A stretch of 8,726 nucleotides of DNA from Ruminococcus sp. (lineage in GTDB: Bacteria > Bacillota > Clostridia > Oscillospirales > Acutalibacteraceae): NCBI GenBank assembly GCA_023667385.1, contig JAMPAE010000056.1, forward strand, positions 1 to 8,726, written 5' to 3'. A model generated the notes under the pieces. The model did no database searches and was not told the origin of the DNA. It worked only from the letters and a program-made list of their open reading frames with translations. Both the position numbers and the translations under genes were made by a program. Numbering within the stretch: the stretch's first letter is position 1; the number at the start of each line of letters is the position of its first letter. Positions 6,815 to 8,726 of the stretch are shown in pieces.

Positions 6815-8242
6815 TTGAATAATCAAGAAAATAAAAGCAAATTTTCAGTTCCTAAAGAGGAGCTTGAAAAACAAATTGAATATAGCGAAATGGTGAAAAC
6901 AGTGCTTTCATCAAGGTTTGTTTCTGCGCCGAAAGCCTTTGTGCACACTTATGGCTGTCAGGGTAATGTTGCAGACGGTGAAAGAATCAAGGGTATGCTT
7001 GTTTCAATGGGTTATGAGCTGACTGATACTGTTGAAAATGCAGATTTGGTGCTTTATAACACCTGCGCCATCAGGGAACACGCCCAAGACAGAGTATTCG
7101 GCAATGTTGGTGCGCTCAAAGCATATAAAACAGCAAACCCAAACATGATTATCGCTCTGTGCGGCTGCATGATGCAACAAAAATATGTTGCAGACAGAAT
7201 TGAAAACAGTTTCCGCTATGTTGATCTCGTTTTCGGAACTCACGTTGTGCACCGTCTGCCTGAATTTATCTATAGATGCCTTTGCAGCGGTAAGCGTGTT
7301 TTTGAAATTCCGGATTCCGACGGAAACATCGTTGAAGGCTTGCCCGTCAACCGTGACGGCTCATTTAAAGCGTGGGTGCCGATAATGTACGGCTGCAACA
7401 ACTTCTGCTCCTATTGCATCGTGCCGTATGTCAGAGGCAGAGAGAGAAGCCGTGATTTTGACTGCGTTGTTGAGGAATGTCGTGAGCTTGTTAAAGCAGG
7501 CTATAAGGAAATCACTCTTCTCGGTCAAAATGTAAATTCATATAACAAGGATTTGGACGAGCAGTATCGCTTTCCTGCACTGCTCAAAGCAATTAACAAC
7601 ATTGAGGGGGATTTTCTCATCCGCTTCATGACCTCACATCCGAGAGATTGCACGAAGCAACTGCTTGAAACAATGGCCTCATGCGATAAGGTTGCAAAAC
7701 ATTTGCACTTGCCGTTTCAGTCAGGCAATGACAGAGTTTTGAAAGAGATGAACCGCCATTATGACAGAGCGAAGTACCTCTCGCTGATTGATTATGCCTA
7801 TGAGCTGATGCCGGATTTGTCAATTACCAGCGACGTCATCGTCGGTTTTCCCGGGGAAACCTATGAGGAGTTTTGCGATACGCTCAGCCTGATTGAGCGT
7901 GTGAAGTATACCTCACTGTTCACTTTCATTTTTTCACCTCGCCCCGGAACAAAGGCAGCAGAAATGCCCGACCCGATTTCAAGGCAGGAAAAGGGAAAAT
8001 GGTTCAGTGAGCTGACTGCTTTGCAGGAATCAATTGCTGCAAAGCGAACAGCCTCAATGAAAAACCAAACCTATCGTGTGCTTGTTGAGGAAAAAAGCAA
8101 ACAGGACGGCTGGCTCTCCGGCAGAACATCGGGCAACATAATCATTGAATTTGAGGGTGATGAAGGCTTGATTGGTTCATTTTGCCATATTAAGGTAACC
8201 GAGCCGAAAACATGGATTCTCAAAGGTGAAATTGTCAATTGA
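6815..8242 (+). CDS. miaB: tRNA-2-methylthio-N6-dimethylallyladenosine synthase
   Basis: Radical-SAM methylthiotransferase that converts i6A37 to ms2i6A37 in tRNAs reading UNN codons, using two [4Fe-4S] clusters. It has 475 residues from TTG 6815. The N-terminal UPF0004 domain carries cluster-ligand Cys in TYGCQGN (C48), YNTCAIREHA (C84) and GCMMQ (C118). The radical-SAM motif is CNNFCSYC (C194, C198, C201), followed by IVPYVRGRERSR, HLPFQSGND and SPRPGTKAAEM, which favour MiaB over MtaB or RimO. The C-terminal TRAM domain covers about 420-475. The motif after C48 reads QGNVADGE, where most MiaB proteins have QMN or QQN and D-S-E; the ligands are intact. The gene is translationally linked to whiA (1-nt gap) and is followed by a YlbF/YmcA-family gene, as in Bacillus, where Ric proteins support MiaB-dependent modification. 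Confidence 0.95.
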   Translation: MNNQENKSKFSVPKEELEKQIEYSEMVKTVLSSRFVSAPKAFVHTYGCQGNVADGERIKGMLVSMGYELTDTVENADLVLYNTCAIREHAQDRVFGNVGALKAYKTANPNMIIALCGCMMQQKYVADRIENSFRYVDLVFGTHVVHRLPEFIYRCLCSGKRVFEIPDSDGNIVEGLPVNRDGSFKAWVPIMYGCNNFCSYCIVPYVRGRERSRDFDCVVEECRELVKAGYKEITLLGQNVNSYNKDLDEQYRFPALLKAINNIEGDFLIRFMTSHPRDCTKQLLETMASCDKVAKHLHLPFQSGNDRVLKEMNRHYDRAKYLSLIDYAYELMPDLSITSDVIVGFPGETYEEFCDTLSLIERVKYTSLFTFIFSPRPGTKAAEMPDPISRQEKGKWFSELTALQESIAAKRTASMKNQTYRVLVEEKSKQDGWLSGRTSGNIIIEFEGDEGLIGSFCHIKVTEPKTWILKGEIVN

Positions 8243-8252
8243 TTTTTTAGTG

Positions 8253-8290
8253 AATACCACCTGACGGTGTTATCAATAACAGCTTATGCT
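8253..8290 (+). other. Two small hairpins in the miaB-ylbF spacer
   Basis: The first is CACC-TGAC-GGTG (about 8258-8269), extended by ATA/TAT across one C-T mismatch. The second is ACAGC-TTAT-GCTGT (about 8279-8292), followed by AAAAATATTTTTT, itself nearly palindromic. The second hairpin plus the T-run could be a weak or attenuating terminator, or a transcript-processing or stability element. Stems are only 4-5 bp, so strength is doubtful, and readthrough into the next gene is likely. Confidence 0.35.
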
Positions 8291-8319
8291 GTAAAAATAT
8301 TTTTTAAGGAGTACAACAA

Positions 8320-8726
8320 ATGGACGTAATTCAACTTACACGTGAACTCGGCGCTGCAATCCAGAAGGATGAGCGTTACCTCAAGTTTGACAAAATTCGT
8401 CAGGCAAACGAAAAAGATCAGGAGCTTCTTGACCTCATGGGTCAGATTCAGCTCATCCAGATGAACTATCAGCGTGAATCAGCTCAGGAAAAGCCTGACA
8501 CAGTAAAGCTCACCGGCTATGAGGCTGAATTTAATGAAGCATATGGCAAGTTTATGGAAAATGAAAAAATGCAGGCTTATGAAGCTGCAAGAGCTGAAAT
8601 TGATTCAATGATGAATTACATCATGCAGATTCTCGGCCTTTGTGTAAACGGTGCAGACCCTGCAACCTGCGAGCCTGAAGCTCACGATTGCGACGGCTCA
8701 TGCCACGAATGCGGCGGAAGCTGCCA
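8320..8726 (+). CDS. YlbF/YmcA (Ric)-family protein with Cys-rich tail (3' partial)
   Basis: The first 135 residues of a YlbF/YmcA-type protein; the end lies beyond the window. The start is set by AAGGAG (8306-8311), 8 nt before the ATG at 8320. Residues about 5-107 are charged and helical, with the family's alternating pattern (LTRELGAAIQKDERYLKFDKIRQ, then a second helical pair up to MMNYIMQILG), and no membrane segment. A cysteine-rich tail begins at C108, with C117, C124, C128, C131 and C135 plus H122 and H129; the core reads C-x3-C-x2-C-x3-C. In Bacillus, RicA (YmcA) and RicF (YlbF) form a complex with RicT that carries [4Fe-4S] clusters held by C-terminal Cys, acts in RNase Y-dependent RNA processing, and supports MiaB. 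Position after miaB matches ymcA, but YlbF and YmcA cannot be told apart with confidence here, so no symbol is given. Confidence 0.82.
   Translation, partial: MDVIQLTRELGAAIQKDERYLKFDKIRQANEKDQELLDLMGQIQLIQMNYQRESAQEKPDTVKLTGYEAEFNEAYGKFMENEKMQAYEAARAEIDSMMNYIMQILGLCVNGADPATCEPEAHDCDGSCHECGGSC

Noticed and set aside
8261..8290. Possible promoter before the YlbF-family gene: CTGACG and TATGCT, 18 nt apart.
   Set aside because: Each hexamer matches the consensus at only 4 of 6 positions, and both overlap the hairpins; too weak to list.

Overview
This window looks like chromosomal DNA from a low-to-moderate GC Gram-positive bacterium of the class Clostridia. A gut Oscillospiraceae/Ruminococcaceae-type organism is my best guess. 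The basis is HPr kinase/phosphorylase, RapZ and WhiA of the Firmicutes type, the miaB-ylbF pairing, strong GGAGG-type ribosome binding sites, TTG starts, and a GH27 alpha-galactosidase typical of plant-glycan users. The lineage is inference; no rRNA is present. All genes lie on the + strand, and I see no mobile element, tRNA, CRISPR array or phage gene.

Region 1 (1-1912) is the tail of an accessory unit. It holds a 5'-truncated GH27 alpha-galactosidase whose TIM barrel is interrupted by a CBM35/CBM6-like beta-sandwich, followed 15 nt later by a small FMN-binding pyridoxamine-phosphate-oxidase-like (NimA-type) protein. A probable terminator hairpin near 1935-1969 closes the unit.

Region 2 (about 2019-8242) is a tight housekeeping operon. 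It starts from a good sigma-A-type promoter (TTGGAA, 17 nt, TATAAT) and runs hprK - ROK sugar kinase - murB - rapZ - whiA - miaB, with gaps of 33 nt or less and several start/stop overlaps. HPrK is the master switch of carbon catabolite control, the ROK kinase makes sugar phosphate, MurB makes UDP-MurNAc, RapZ is an aminosugar-linked P-loop regulator, WhiA is a DNA-binding regulator linked to division, and MiaB methylthiolates tRNA. The unit therefore links sugar status to envelope synthesis and growth. The yvcK gene that normally sits between rapZ and whiA in Firmicutes is absent.

Region 3 (8243-8726) is a 77-nt spacer with two small hairpins, then the start of a YlbF/YmcA (Ric) family gene cut by the window edge. 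Its C-terminal tail is rich in Cys and His and resembles an iron-sulfur or metal-binding tail. Together with the adjacent Fe-S enzyme MiaB, this is the most interesting lead. Nothing here amounts to a wholly new system. Most of the window is a well-known core operon with some distinctive details.
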